Notes: generated from the letters alone by a model not told the origin. A stretch of 64,000 nt of DNA from DATGMS01 sp040905145 (GCA_040905145.1 JBBDSC010000188.1:23803-87802), one strand, 5' to 3'. Shown: positions 45,908-56,737, counted from the first letter of the stretch. Numbers and translations are program-made.

Positions 45908-48220
45908 ACGATCGAAAAGTTTGAAACGCTGAAAAGTATTCAAAGCTATGATGAACTGAAACGACTTTTTCAACAATCGGATAAGAAATTTAACTCTGGC
46001 CTTTTCGACTTCATTGAGGATACACTTTCGCTTATAATTGACATTGACTCCGAAGTATTGATTGAGATTTTTAATGAACTTTATTATCCATTAAGTCCCT
46101 ACGATTTTTCCGTTGTTGACCCGACAATTTTAAGCCAGATCTACGAAAGGTTTTTAGGGAGCCGCATTGTTCTCGAAGAAGGAAGACAACTCTCCATCCT
46201 GGAAGAACCGGAAGTTTCTGCATCTAATGGTGTTGTTCCGACTCCTAAAATTATTGTAGAGCAAATCATCAAGGACACCTTGTCTCCATTAACGACAAGA
46301 AAAACCTTTGCTGAGCTAAGCACAATCAAAATTGCGGATATATGCTGTGGCTCAGGAACCTTTCTTATTTCTGCCTATGACTTCATGCAGCAAACGTTCC
46401 TGGAAAAACTGATTGAAGAAGATGCAAATAACAGGCAGTTGATCTACCAATTGGATGAAACCACACTTGCGCTTACGCTCAAAGCTAAACGAAACATTCT
46501 TGAGCAGAATATTTATGGTGTAGATATAAATCCTTATGCTACCGAAGTATCCGAATTTAGTTTGCTTCTGAAATTTTTGGAAGGAGAAAATAAGGCTACG
46601 GTTGACAACTTCATTAATCAACATGCCGAAAAAGTGCTGCCAAGTCTCAAAGGAAATATTAAATGTGGCAACTCATTGGTTGATTCCAAATTCTTTGAGT
46701 TTATGCCTGAAGCTCTTGAAAATGACCAAGTGTTGCATAATGTCAAGCCTTTTGATTGGGAGATAGAATTTTCTTTTTTGAAAGAGACAAACGGTTTTGA
46801 CGCAATTATTGGCAACCCTCCTTATGTACGTATACAAAATCTTGTAAAATATGCTCCTGAGGAGATCAAGTACTATCAATCAAGTATCTCCGGTTACGGT
46901 GTTGCCAAAAAGGAGACTATAGATAAATACTATGTCTTTATTCAGCGAGCTTTAGCCCTATTAAATACAAATGGATTACTCGGCTACATTGTACCACATA
47001 AATTTTTCCTCATCAAAGGAGATAAAGCACTACGAGAGTTTATAACAACGAATAGTCAAATTTCCAAAATCACACACTTTGGGGTTACGCAAGCATTTCC
47101 GGATCGCTCGACATACACGGCTATTTTAATCCTTCAAAAAGCTAAAAAGCCGGCCTTCCAATTTAAGCGGGTCAAAAAAATCACACCTGAATTGCTTGAG
47201 AAACACGATGCCTTTGTTTCATACCAAACCGATGATTTCAATGCTGACCCATGGATATTTCTATCACCGGATACAGAAAAAGTCTTCAACAAGCTTCGTT
47301 CTGAGCAGTCTGTTCCATTAAAGGAATTGGCGGAAATTTGTGTGGGGTTACAAACCAGTGCTGATAAGATTTACATTTTTGACCCGGAAAGTGAAACATC
47401 AAGTACCTATAGATTTACCAAAAATGGAAGACAATGGGAAATTGAAAAAGATATATGCCTTCCAGCTATTTATGATCTGTCATTTGGCTTATTCGATGCC
47501 ATAGCAGCCAATGCCCAGATTATATTTCCTTATTCGGTTGAAAATAGTGGGGCAAGTTTATTCAGCGAAAAGTACTTTGAAAGCAACTTTCCGCTTGCCT
47601 GGGCATATTTGTACGAGCATAAACCGCAATTAGAGAAAAGAAGTTTACAAGGGAACAACCCCAAATGGTATCAATTTGGACGTTCTCAAAGCCTGACAAG
47701 GTTTTACAACACGCCAAAACTTGTTTGGTCTGTATTAGCAACAAGTCCGCCCTATGCACTTGACAATAATGATCTTCAATTCACTGGCGGAGGAAACGGT
47801 CCTTATTACGCATTAATTAAGCGATCAGACTATTCACTTCTTTACTTCCTCGGTATTTTATCACATCCCCTGTTTGAGAATATGGTTAAATCAGGAGCAA
47901 GTGAATTCCGAGGGGCTTATTATTCGCATGGCAAGCAGTTTATTGAAAATATTCCTATCCGGCAGATTGATTTCGACAATTCTTCGGAAAAAGAATCATA
48001 TAACGCTATTGTTAAACTGGTAGAAAATCTGATCAAAACGAAAGCACAACTCAAAAGTGCTGCTTATGGATCAAAAAGAACAGTACTCCAAAGAAAATCA
48101 GACACACTCTTTGATCAATTAATTGAAAGCATCAACGGCTTGTATGGCATCAGTGAGGAGGAATTTAGCCTGGTTATGAATGATGATATGTTCACCACAG
48201 AATTAGCAATAGAAGAATAA
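45908..48220 (+). pseudogene. Type IIG-like restriction-modification gene, methylase and specificity half
   Basis: Same frame as the upstream nuclease part; numbered over the whole frame (1010 codons), the N6-adenine methylase has motif I DICCGSGT (384-391), motif II GVDINPYA and motif IV NPPY (543-546), with downstream sequence recognition region (about 690-930). This fits Eco57I/type IIG-like enzymes that cut and methylate from one polypeptide. An internal ATG at 46058 could start a methylase-only product. If not rescued by readthrough or restart, the system has lost its nuclease coupling. Confidence 0.8.
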
Positions 48221-49866
48221 TGGGACAGGTAAAAGAAAACATAAGTGCTCAAAAGTTAAGAGGTGGTTATTATACTCCTCAGGCAATTGCTGATTTTTTG
48301 TGCCAATGGAGTATTGACAAAAACACTGAGCGAATTTTAGAACCGAGTTGTGGTGACGGAAACTTTATTGAATCGGCCATACTTCGGTTCAAAGAACTGG
48401 GGATTAAAGGAGAAGACTTAAAAGGCCGTATCAAAGGAATTGAATTAATGGAAGAAGAATCACTGAAAGCTAAAGCCAGAGCTGCCAATTTGGGTCTCAA
48501 TTCCAATACCATCGTTAATAATGACTTTTTCCATTACATCAGCAGTAATGGAAAAGAGAAATATGATGTCGTCATTGGCAACCCTCCTTTTATCCGCTAT
48601 CAAAGCTTTCCCGAAGAGCACCGGAAACTGGCTATTGAAATGATGCAGAACCTTGGTTTGAATCCCAATAAACTAACCAATATCTGGGTTCCTTTTCTCA
48701 TTGTTTCTGCATCATTATTGAAAGATGATGGAAGAATGGCCATGGTGATTCCAGCCGAATTGTTTCAGGTGAGGTATGCTGCCGAAACCAGGGTTTTCCT
48801 CTCCAAATACTTCGAGCGAATTACCATAGTTACATTTAAAAAATTGGTTTTTGCCAATATCCAGCAAGAAATAGTCTTGCTTTTATGCGAAAAGAAGGTA
48901 AAACCCGGAAAAGGAATCCGTGTGATTGAGTGTGAGACCCTTGAGGATTTGAAATCAATCAATTTCAAGGCGATTAATGGAGCAAATGTTAAGCCTATTG
49001 ATCATACTACCGAGAAGTGGACAAAGTATTTTCTCAACGAAGATGAAATCAATCTTTTGAAAAGATTGAGAAAAGACAAACGAGTAATCTCCTGTGGTGA
49101 TATAATGGAAGTGGATGTTGGGTTAGTAACAGGCAGAAATGAATTTTTCATGATGAAGGAAGATCAGGTTAAAGAATGGAATTTAAAACCCTATACTATT
49201 CCTGTTGCCAGCAAATCCAATCAATTAAAAGGCATTACATTGTCTGAAAGGGATTTTTCCGAAAATTCTCAAGCACAGAACGCCATTCATTTATTTATTC
49301 CTCCCAACGAAGATTTTGAAAAGCTGCCGAAGGTCTGTCAAAAGTATATTCAGTATGGTGAGCAACAAGGATTTAATACAGGCTACAAAACACGAATAAG
49401 AAAACGCTGGTATATCACCCCTTCCCTTTGGGTACCGGATGCTTTCGCATTGCGGCAAGTAGGCGATTATCCCAAACTCGTTCTGAATGAAACCGTAGCC
49501 TCTTCCACAGATACTATTCACAGGGTCAGGTTTAAGGAAGGGGTAAATAGAAATATGGCCGCTGTTTCTTTTCTAAACTCGCTTTCTTTTGCCTTTTCGG
49601 AAATTACCGGACGGAGTTATGGGGGTGGTGTGATGACTTTTGAACCAACGGAAATCGAGGAGATACAAATTCCCGTCTTAGCTGATTTAGCGGTTGACTT
49701 TGACCAAATTGATGCACTGATCCGCAAGCGAAAAATTGAGGAGGTTTTGGATATAGTGGATGAAGCTCTTATGATACAGCATCATGGGTTCACTAAAGAT
49801 GAAGTTGGTTCACTGAGAGGAATTTGGAGGAAGTTATCACAAAGGAGGATTAATAGGAAAAAATAA
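48220..49866 (+). CDS. Adenine-specific DNA methyltransferase (Eco57I/TaqI-like)
   Basis: 548 residues. Motifs: GGYYTP (15-20), SAM-binding LEPSCGDGNFI (40-50), catalytic NPPF (121-124) in VVIGNPPFIRY, followed by a target-recognition region (about 260-530). It methylates adenine N6. Its ATG overlaps the final base of the previous stop (TAATGG), making three coupled genes with the XRE regulator and the nuclease-methylase. It appears intact even though the neighbour is broken, so it may persist as an orphan methylase. Confidence 0.85.
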   Translation: MGQVKENISAQKLRGGYYTPQAIADFLCQWSIDKNTERILEPSCGDGNFIESAILRFKELGIKGEDLKGRIKGIELMEEESLKAKARAANLGLNSNTIVNNDFFHYISSNGKEKYDVVIGNPPFIRYQSFPEEHRKLAIEMMQNLGLNPNKLTNIWVPFLIVSASLLKDDGRMAMVIPAELFQVRYAAETRVFLSKYFERITIVTFKKLVFANIQQEIVLLLCEKKVKPGKGIRVIECETLEDLKSINFKAINGANVKPIDHTTEKWTKYFLNEDEINLLKRLRKDKRVISCGDIMEVDVGLVTGRNEFFMMKEDQVKEWNLKPYTIPVASKSNQLKGITLSERDFSENSQAQNAIHLFIPPNEDFEKLPKVCQKYIQYGEQQGFNTGYKTRIRKRWYITPSLWVPDAFALRQVGDYPKLVLNETVASSTDTIHRVRFKEGVNRNMAAVSFLNSLSFAFSEITGRSYGGGVMTFEPTEIEEIQIPVLADLAVDFDQIDALIRKRKIEEVLDIVDEALMIQHHGFTKDEVGSLRGIWRKLSQRRINRKK

Positions 49867-50072
49867 TGGTTAGAAATGAGGAACATAAACTAACCCTCAT
49901 CAACTCCCTTTTCAAGTCCCGAAGAGATGTTTTCGCCATCCATTGGCAAAAGGGAAACAAAAGCGGGTATATGCCAGCTTATCATTTTGACCCTTACATG
50001 TACCGCTTGCATAAAATGAAGGGTGGTACATTTAAGGACTATAAAAGGCAAATTGCACTATCAGGCATGTAA
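49866..50072 (+). pseudogene. TOTE-type primase-like protein, N-terminal stump
   Basis: 68 codons. LINSLFKSRRDVFAIHWQKG, then KSGYMPAYHFDPYMYRLHKMKGGTFKDY matches the start of the primase-like domain in large TOTE conflict-system proteins, which carry primase, helicase and other domains over 1000 residues. It ends at KRQIALSGM with no further homology. Start codon overlaps the methylase stop (TAATG). I call it a truncated remnant; the match is from memory of the family and needs a search. Confidence 0.55.
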
Positions 50073-50340
50073 TGCTTTCAAATGCTATTTCCCCGGTGAT
50101 CTCCATTTTACCATGAAAATAAATATACAGTAGTGTATCGTGGTGGGATATGCCATTTAAGAATTGTTGAGTGAACTCAACGAGGCCTGCTGGCTTTAGC
50201 AAATATGTTCATTCCCGAAAGGATCAAAGAGCTTGGAGTGCTCCCAATTCAACTCCGCATCCATATCAAATCAGATTCTGTCTTGGTTATTGAATTGTAC
50301 TGATTATTTTTGTCTGGATTTTCATTTTAACCGCATATCC
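50073..50340. other. Island-to-smc spacer
   Basis: 268 bp without an intact gene. It has short coding-like scraps (for example KYTVVYRGGICHLRIVE ending at 50166) but nothing identifiable, consistent with decayed remains of the island. The smc promoter and start must lie near its right end. Confidence 0.4.
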
Positions 50341-53300
50341 ATGCAGCTGTCCAAGCTTGAAATAAAAGGGTTCAAAAGTTTCGGGGACAGAGTGGTCATT
50401 CACTTTGACAAAGGAATAACAGGAATAGTGGGTCCAAATGGCTGTGGTAAATCAAATGTCGTAGATGCGATCCGATGGGTACTGGGAGAGCAAAAAACCC
50501 GGATGCTGCGTTCGGACAAAATGGAAAATGTCATATTCAATGGTACCAAGACCAGAAAGCCGGTAAATATGGCAGAAGTATCCCTGACTTTTGAAAATAC
50601 CAAAAACCTCTTGCCCACGGAATACACCTATGTCACTATTTCAAGGAGGTATTACCGCTCGGGGGATAGTGAGTACCTGCTCAACGGAATCACCTGCAGG
50701 CTAAAGGACATCAATAATCTGTTTATGGATACCGGTGTCCAATCAAACAGTTATGCCATCATCGAGCTTAAAATGATCGATGAACTGCTCAATGACAAGA
50801 ACAATTCCCGAAGGGAGCTTTTTGAAGAAGCGGCGGGTATTTCCAAATTTAAATCAAGAAAAAAGGAAACTTTAAAAAAACTGGAGGATACCGATGCAGA
50901 CTTGGATCGGGTAGAAGATTTGTTGTTTGAAATAGAGAAAAACCTTAAATCGCTGGAAAAGCAGGCCAGGCAGACGGCAAAGTATTTTGAGGTCAAAAAA
51001 GAATACAAAACTGCCAGCATGGCCCTGGCAAAGAAAAACGTCAACAAACATACTGATGACCTCATCGCCATTAACCAAAAGATCAACCAGGAAAACGATA
51101 CAAAACTCCAGTTGAACAGCAAAATGGCTGAAAAAGAGGCCTTGCTGGAAAGCAACAAATCCGGGTTGATCAACAAGGAAAAACTTCTCTCCTCAAGGCA
51201 GAAAACCCTCAATGAGCATGTCAATAAGTTAAGGCAATTTGAAAGTGACAAAAAAATAAAAAACGAAAGGTTGAGGTTTTTGGAAGACCGTGCCCAAAAA
51301 TTACGGGAACAAATAGAACAGGACCGGAAAAGTAATGAAAGGGCGGGGTTCAGCATCAAATCCCTGGCAGAGGAAAATGTAGTAGCAGGAAAAATTTTAG
51401 CGGAAAAGAAATTCACGATAGAAAACCTGAAAACTGAATTTGAGCAGCAGAAGTCTGCCCATGCGGAAATGCAGGAAAAACAAAAATTGCTCAACAAGGA
51501 ACATTCACATAAAAAGGACCTTGTTTACCAACTTTCCAAAGACCTTGAAATCCATCAGATTCAGTTATCTACCTTGAAGCAGGAATTGGAAAAAACAGCA
51601 TCTGATGACAATAGCCAAGAAGAAAATTTATCCGAATTTGAGGACAAGCTGATTTTGGTCCGGGAAGAGCTGGATTTGAAATCCAGCGAACTGACCAAAA
51701 TTAAAATCAAAGAAGAAGATCAAAACCGACAGATTGAAGAAGTAAACCACACCATTGAACTCATCCGGGAGGAAGTGACTCAAGCGGGCAGAAAGCTTGA
51801 TGCCAAACAAAATGAGTTTAACCTTACCAAATCCATGGTGGATAACCTGGAAGGTTTTCCCGAAGCCATAAAATTTTTAAAGAAAAACTCTTCATGGGGC
51901 AAAGACACGCCCCTTTTATCGGATATTCTCACCACTGACGAAAAGTACAGGGTGGCCATAGAAAACTACCTGGAAAACTACATGAACTATTATGTGGTAG
52001 ATACCCAGGATCAGGCCATAGCGGCAGTAAACCTTCTGAGTGATGCGGCCAGGGGAAAGGCCAATTTTTTGATTTTGGAGCATTTTGAAAAATTTCAGGC
52101 CACACAAAATAAATTATACCCCCAGGCCATCTCTGCCACTGAAATCGTGGAATATGATCTTAAATATGCTAAATTAATTTCATATATTTTGGATGATGTC
52201 TATGTCATTGAGCATGAGACTAAAGAGATTCTTTCTGATAATACCGCCATTTTCATCACTGAAAGCGGGAAATTTATCAAGAGAAAATTCAGCATTTCAG
52301 GTGGCTCCGTAGGCTTGTTTGAAGGAAAAAGAATTGGTAGGGCCAAAAATCTGGAAAAGCTGGAAAAGGAAATAAAAGAACTCCAAAAAAGAATAAGCAG
52401 CACCCGGTCAAATTTGGACAGTAAGATAAGTGACTTAATGAAACTAAAAGAAGTCTCTTATCAATCTACTCTTGAAAACCTTCGAAATCAAATCAACGAG
52501 ATCAATCAGGAGTATGTTTCCCTCCGCACCAAAAAGGAGCAATTGACCGAGATGCTTTCTTCCAATGCCAATAAAAGAGAGGATATACTGGACAGGATAA
52601 CCACTTTAGAGGATGAGCTGGAAGAAATTTCATCAAAATTATCGGTAGAAAGGAGCGGTTTTAAACACCTGGAAGAACAGTTGATTGAAGTGGACGATCA
52701 ACTCCAAAAAGAGGGTAAAATCCTTAATGTAAAATCAAATCATTATAATCAGGAAAACATTCAATACCATCAGTACCTTAACAAGGTCGACCGACTCGAG
52801 CAGGAAATTTCCTTTAAACAAAGTGCCTTTGAAAGCAGCAAGGAAAGAATAAATAAATCCCAGGAAGAACTGACCTTTACAGATCAGGATATTAAATCCC
52901 TTCTGGACAACAATGAAATAAAAGATGATGAGCTTATTGAACTGTATTCAGAAAAGGAAAGTATAGAAACAGGCGTCAATGAGGCAGAAAAAAACTATTA
53001 TGCCAGCAGGGGAGATATAGATGAGCTGGAAAAATCCATGAGGGAGATCCAAAAAACGAAAGAAAATGCAGATAGCCTGATTATGGACCTTCAACAATCC
53101 CTCAATGAGGTCAAGCTGAAGCTGAACGGGATGAAAGAAAGGTTAAGTGTGGAATTTGAAATAGATTTGGACCAACTAATGGAGGAAGATCCGGAAATTG
53201 AGCCGGAATATATGGACAAAGATGAGGCCACTATCCGAATGGAAGTGACCAGGTCCAAGGAAAAAATGGAAAAAATGGGCCCGATTAACCCTATGGCCAT

Positions 53301-53889
53301 GGAAGCCTACGATGAAATCAAAGAAAGGTATACCTTTATTGCCGAGCAAAGGGACGATTTGATAAAGGCCAAAAACTCCTTAATGGAAACAATCCATGCT
53401 ATTGATCAGGTAGCTAAAGAAACCTTTTTGGATGCCTTTGGGAAAATAAAAGAAAATTTCGTGAAGGTATTCAGGTCCCTGTTTACAGCGGAAGATGACT
53501 GCGATTTAAAACTTAAAGATCCGGACCACCCCTTGGAAAGTCCAATTGAAATCATGGCCAAGCCAAAAGGAAAGCGTCCACTGTCCATCAATCAACTCTC
53601 GGGAGGGGAAAAAACCCTTACGGCCACCTCCCTCCTGTTTGCCATTTATCTGTTAAAACCAGCTCCTTTCTGTATTTTTGATGAGGTGGATGCTCCTTTG
53701 GATGATGCCAATATTGATAAGTTCAATCAGATCATCCAGACCTTTTCCCAAGATTCCCAATTTATCATCGTCACCCATAACAAACGCACCATGGCCAGTA
53801 CCGATATCATTTATGGTATTACGATGATTGAAGCAGGTATTTCCCGGGTCGTTCCCGTTGACCTAAGAGAACTGACCGAATCTGTTTAA
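50341..53889 (+). CDS. smc: Chromosome segregation protein SMC
   Basis: 1182 residues from the ATG at 50341 (MQLSKLEIKGFKSFG). Walker A GPNGCGKS (31-38), two long coiled coils, hinge at about 510-665, signature LSGGEKT (about 1086) and Walker B IFDEVDAP with D1114. It forms the chromosome-organising condensin ring. The start is chosen at the conserved N-terminus; an in-frame codon 36 upstream would add unrelated residues. Its 3' end recurs at 63267-63716. Confidence 0.95.
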   Translation: MQLSKLEIKGFKSFGDRVVIHFDKGITGIVGPNGCGKSNVVDAIRWVLGEQKTRMLRSDKMENVIFNGTKTRKPVNMAEVSLTFENTKNLLPTEYTYVTISRRYYRSGDSEYLLNGITCRLKDINNLFMDTGVQSNSYAIIELKMIDELLNDKNNSRRELFEEAAGISKFKSRKKETLKKLEDTDADLDRVEDLLFEIEKNLKSLEKQARQTAKYFEVKKEYKTASMALAKKNVNKHTDDLIAINQKINQENDTKLQLNSKMAEKEALLESNKSGLINKEKLLSSRQKTLNEHVNKLRQFESDKKIKNERLRFLEDRAQKLREQIEQDRKSNERAGFSIKSLAEENVVAGKILAEKKFTIENLKTEFEQQKSAHAEMQEKQKLLNKEHSHKKDLVYQLSKDLEIHQIQLSTLKQELEKTASDDNSQEENLSEFEDKLILVREELDLKSSELTKIKIKEEDQNRQIEEVNHTIELIREEVTQAGRKLDAKQNEFNLTKSMVDNLEGFPEAIKFLKKNSSWGKDTPLLSDILTTDEKYRVAIENYLENYMNYYVVDTQDQAIAAVNLLSDAARGKANFLILEHFEKFQATQNKLYPQAISATEIVEYDLKYAKLISYILDDVYVIEHETKEILSDNTAIFITESGKFIKRKFSISGGSVGLFEGKRIGRAKNLEKLEKEIKELQKRISSTRSNLDSKISDLMKLKEVSYQSTLENLRNQINEINQEYVSLRTKKEQLTEMLSSNANKREDILDRITTLEDELEEISSKLSVERSGFKHLEEQLIEVDDQLQKEGKILNVKSNHYNQENIQYHQYLNKVDRLEQEISFKQSAFESSKERINKSQEELTFTDQDIKSLLDNNEIKDDELIELYSEKESIETGVNEAEKNYYASRGDIDELEKSMREIQKTKENADSLIMDLQQSLNEVKLKLNGMKERLSVEFEIDLDQLMEEDPEIEPEYMDKDEATIRMEVTRSKEKMEKMGPINPMAMEAYDEIKERYTFIAEQRDDLIKAKNSLMETIHAIDQVAKETFLDAFGKIKENFVKVFRSLFTAEDDCDLKLKDPDHPLESPIEIMAKPKGKRPLSINQLSGGEKTLTATSLLFAIYLLKPAPFCIFDEVDAPLDDANIDKFNQIIQTFSQDSQFIIVTHNKRTMASTDIIYGITMIEAGISRVVPVDLRELTESV

Positions 53890-54233
53890 AAAAGGGCTTT
53901 GGCTGATTCGTTAATTGACTTTGAAGAAAATAGGGTTTCAAATCCATAAGGCTTATTGTCAGTTTGGAGAGATTGATCCTTTTGAACAAATCCCTCCTTT
54001 TGTTATCCAAAATAGGCAGAAAGTCGTAACCTTTCAAAATTTGGGAAATTCCACCCTTTGTTCATCAATATGACAGGAATAATAAAACCGATAAACTATT
54101 TTTCCTACTTTGTGCAATACAAGATTTTATGTAGATTTATGTAATCTAAAAAACCTTGCGTTATGAACAAATTCATAATAAAAGGCTGAGATTTCCAAAA
54201 AGATTACGATTGCCTCTTTTTAAATCCAACCCT
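53890..54233. other. smc-to-NO-reductase spacer with trace of a convergent gene and a dyad
   Basis: 344 bp. Directly after the smc stop the minus strand reads FSSKSINESAKALF-stop, resembling the end (FSSKTIKSRISQ) of the gene right of the partial smc copy. A dyad TAGATT-TATGT-AATCTA at 54132-54148 lies about 85 bp before the NO reductase start and may be an operator. No gene is visible otherwise. Confidence 0.45.
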
Positions 54234-56501
54234 ATGAGCAAAGAAAAAAAATTATGGATAGCTTTTATCCTGGTAACTGTAATTTCCTTTGCGGTACTAG
54301 GTTATTATGGATATGAAATCTATCAAAAAGCACCTCCCCTGCCCGAACAAGTCGTTACAACCGATGGGACTGTAGTTTTTGAAGGCCAAGACATTAAAGA
54401 TGGTCAAAATGTATGGCAAAGTATGGGCGGCCAGGAAGTTGGTTCTGTTTGGGGACATGGAGCCTATTTAGCCCCCGATTGGACTGCCGACTGGCTTCAT
54501 CGGGAATCGCTCTTTATCCTGAATGAATGGGCCGAGCGAGACCATAACCAATCTTATGAATCATTGAGCAGTGAAAATCAAGCGGCCCTGGAAAGGCGGC
54601 TCCAATTAGAACTGCGGGAAAACACTTATAACGAGAGCAAAGGCACCATCACCATCTCTCCTATTCGAGCCAAAGCTGTTGAGTATTTAATTGAATATTA
54701 TGAAGGCCTGTTTATGGAAAATCCTGAACTTGATGAGTTGAGGGCAAATTATGCTATTCCTAAAAATTCTATTAAAGACGAAGCAAGAATGCGCCAAATG
54801 AGCGGTTTTTTCTTCTGGGCAACCTGGGCCTGTGTAACAGAAAGGCCGGGAAGCGATATTACCTACACCCATAATTGGCCTCCCGAGGAATTGGTAGGCA
54901 ACAAACCGACCGGTGATTTACTTATCTGGACTGGTGTCAGCATCATCTTATTGCTAATTGGGATTGCACTTATGGTTTTCTACCATGCAAGCTTAAGGGA
55001 GGAAGAAGAACCCGAAATGCCGGTAGAGGATCCGCTTATGCGTCAAACTCTCACCCCTTCAATGCTTGCGATAAAAAAGTATTTATGGATAGTAAATATC
55101 CTGATTATAATACAGGTCACCTTTGGGGTTGTCACGGCTCATTACGGTGTGGAAGGCGATGCCTTTTATGGATTTGATCTTTCCAATATTTTGCCCTACT
55201 CCGTTTCCAGGACCTGGCATGTGCAACTGGGAATTTTGTGGATAGCCACAGCCTGGCTTGCCACAGGATTGTACATAGCACCATCAGTTACAGGCAAAGA
55301 TCCTAAATTTCAGAAACTGGGGGTAAACTTCCTGTTTATTTGCATCCTCATTATTGTACTGGGATCCATGGCAGGTCAATGGATGGGAATAATGCAAAGA
55401 TTGGGGTTGGAAGCAAATTTCTGGTTCGGCCATCAAGGATATGAATATGTGGATTTGGGCAGGTTCTGGCAAATATTTTTGCTTGTTGGTTTGTTTCTAT
55501 GGCTGGCTTTAATGGTGAGGCCTTTACTGCCGGTGTTCAGGAGCAAAACTTCAGAAAAAAGTTTATTGATTATGTTTATCGTGGCTTCCGCAGCTATTGC
55601 CTTATTTTATGCAGCCGGCTTGATGTGGGGGCGTCAAACAAACCTTGCCATTGCCGAATATTGGCGCTGGTGGGTGGTACACCTTTGGGTAGAAGGCTTC
55701 TTTGAAGTTTTTGCAACCGTTGTTTCTGCCTTCCTTTTTGTGAGATTAGGGCTTTTAAGAACCAATACTGCAACTTTAAGTGTGCTTTTGGCAACAGTGA
55801 TTTTTTTATCGGGAGGTATTTTGGGAACTTTCCACCACTTGTACTTCAGCGGGACCCCAACCGCGGTAATGGCCATTGGGGCCAGTTTTAGTGCCCTGGA
55901 AGTGGTGCCATTAATTTTAATTGGTTTTGAAGCTTACCATAATTACCGTTTAAGCAAGGCGACACAATGGTTGAAGGATTATAAATGGCCTATTTATTGT
56001 TTAGTGGCCGTGGCATTTTGGAATTTCTTTGGAGCGGGAATTTTGGGATTCATTATTAATCCACCCATAGCACTTTATTACATCCAGGGTTTAAACACTA
56101 CCGCAGCACATGCCCACGGAGCGCTATTTGGTGTTTATGGCATGTTGGGGATTGGCTTGATGTTGTTTGTGCTAAGAAGTCTGTACCGGGTTCAGGTTTG
56201 GAATGACAAGCTTATAGGCTTTGCTTTTTGGTCGATTAACATAGGGCTAATGCTCATGCTAGTGCTGAGTCTGCTGCCTATGGGTGTGGTTCAAGCTGTT
56301 GCAAGTGTGAACGAAGGAATGTGGTATGCAAGGTCGGCTGAATTCATGCAACAACCGGGAATGGACACTATAAAATGGTTGCGTGTTATCGGAGATACCA
56401 TTTTTGCAGTTGGTTTGTTTGCTTTTGTTTGGTTTGCATTCTCATTGGACAGCAAGCATAAATTGCCTACAGATAAGAAGCCCCCCAATTTGCTGCTTTA
56501 A
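54234..56501 (+). CDS. norZ: Quinol-dependent nitric oxide reductase
   Basis: 755 residues from the ATG at 54234 (MSKEKKLW); an upstream TTG would add 26. The N-terminal part after the first helix carries the heme-less cytochrome-c-like extracytoplasmic domain of single-subunit enzymes (DIKDGQNVWQSMGGQEVGSVWGHGAY). The C-terminal heme-copper core has WWVVHLWVEGFFEVF, GTFHHLYFSGTP and AAHAHGALFGVYG, giving the heme and non-heme iron ligands. It reduces NO to N2O with quinol, protecting the cell or completing denitrification. It is on the opposite strand from the other module genes and starts the segment after smc. Confidence 0.92.
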   Translation: MSKEKKLWIAFILVTVISFAVLGYYGYEIYQKAPPLPEQVVTTDGTVVFEGQDIKDGQNVWQSMGGQEVGSVWGHGAYLAPDWTADWLHRESLFILNEWAERDHNQSYESLSSENQAALERRLQLELRENTYNESKGTITISPIRAKAVEYLIEYYEGLFMENPELDELRANYAIPKNSIKDEARMRQMSGFFFWATWACVTERPGSDITYTHNWPPEELVGNKPTGDLLIWTGVSIILLLIGIALMVFYHASLREEEEPEMPVEDPLMRQTLTPSMLAIKKYLWIVNILIIIQVTFGVVTAHYGVEGDAFYGFDLSNILPYSVSRTWHVQLGILWIATAWLATGLYIAPSVTGKDPKFQKLGVNFLFICILIIVLGSMAGQWMGIMQRLGLEANFWFGHQGYEYVDLGRFWQIFLLVGLFLWLALMVRPLLPVFRSKTSEKSLLIMFIVASAAIALFYAAGLMWGRQTNLAIAEYWRWWVVHLWVEGFFEVFATVVSAFLFVRLGLLRTNTATLSVLLATVIFLSGGILGTFHHLYFSGTPTAVMAIGASFSALEVVPLILIGFEAYHNYRLSKATQWLKDYKWPIYCLVAVAFWNFFGAGILGFIINPPIALYYIQGLNTTAAHAHGALFGVYGMLGIGLMLFVLRSLYRVQVWNDKLIGFAFWSINIGLMLMLVLSLLPMGVVQAVASVNEGMWYARSAEFMQQPGMDTIKWLRVIGDTIFAVGLFAFVWFAFSLDSKHKLPTDKKPPNLLL

Positions 56502-56670
56502 GCAATAACGAGGAATACCAAGGCCCAGTAAGTATGATCGTAGCCTTCCGCAGAAAAACAGGAACAGGCTCCTTTTGAATCAGGTGACGCCAGATGCCGA
56601 GGATAATAAGGAGCGGGATCCACCAGGTACCGGCGGCCCAGAAAAAAAAAGTAAAACCTTTAGGGATCAT
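56467..56670 (-). pseudogene. C-terminal scrap of a SLAC1/TehA-family transporter
   Basis: The reading frame MIPKGFTFFFWAAGTWWIPLLIILGIWRHLI matches the late membrane helix region of TehA/SLAC1-type C4-dicarboxylate or tellurite-resistance transporters. A frame change then gives YDHTYWALVF, the next conserved block, after which homology ends inside the norZ 3' end. Only about 60 residues of a roughly 330-residue family remain. Assignment is by memory of the family and tentative. Confidence 0.45.
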
Positions 56671-56737
56671 AACTCGGTATTTTTAGTTTACTTTCCATTT
56701 AATAAAATTCCATAGCCGAATCTACGCATAAGAACAA

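Noticed and set aside
50751..51497. 248-codon minus-strand frame within smc
   Set aside because: Ser/Phe/Leu-rich antisense of a Lys/Glu-rich coiled coil; a typical shadow frame.
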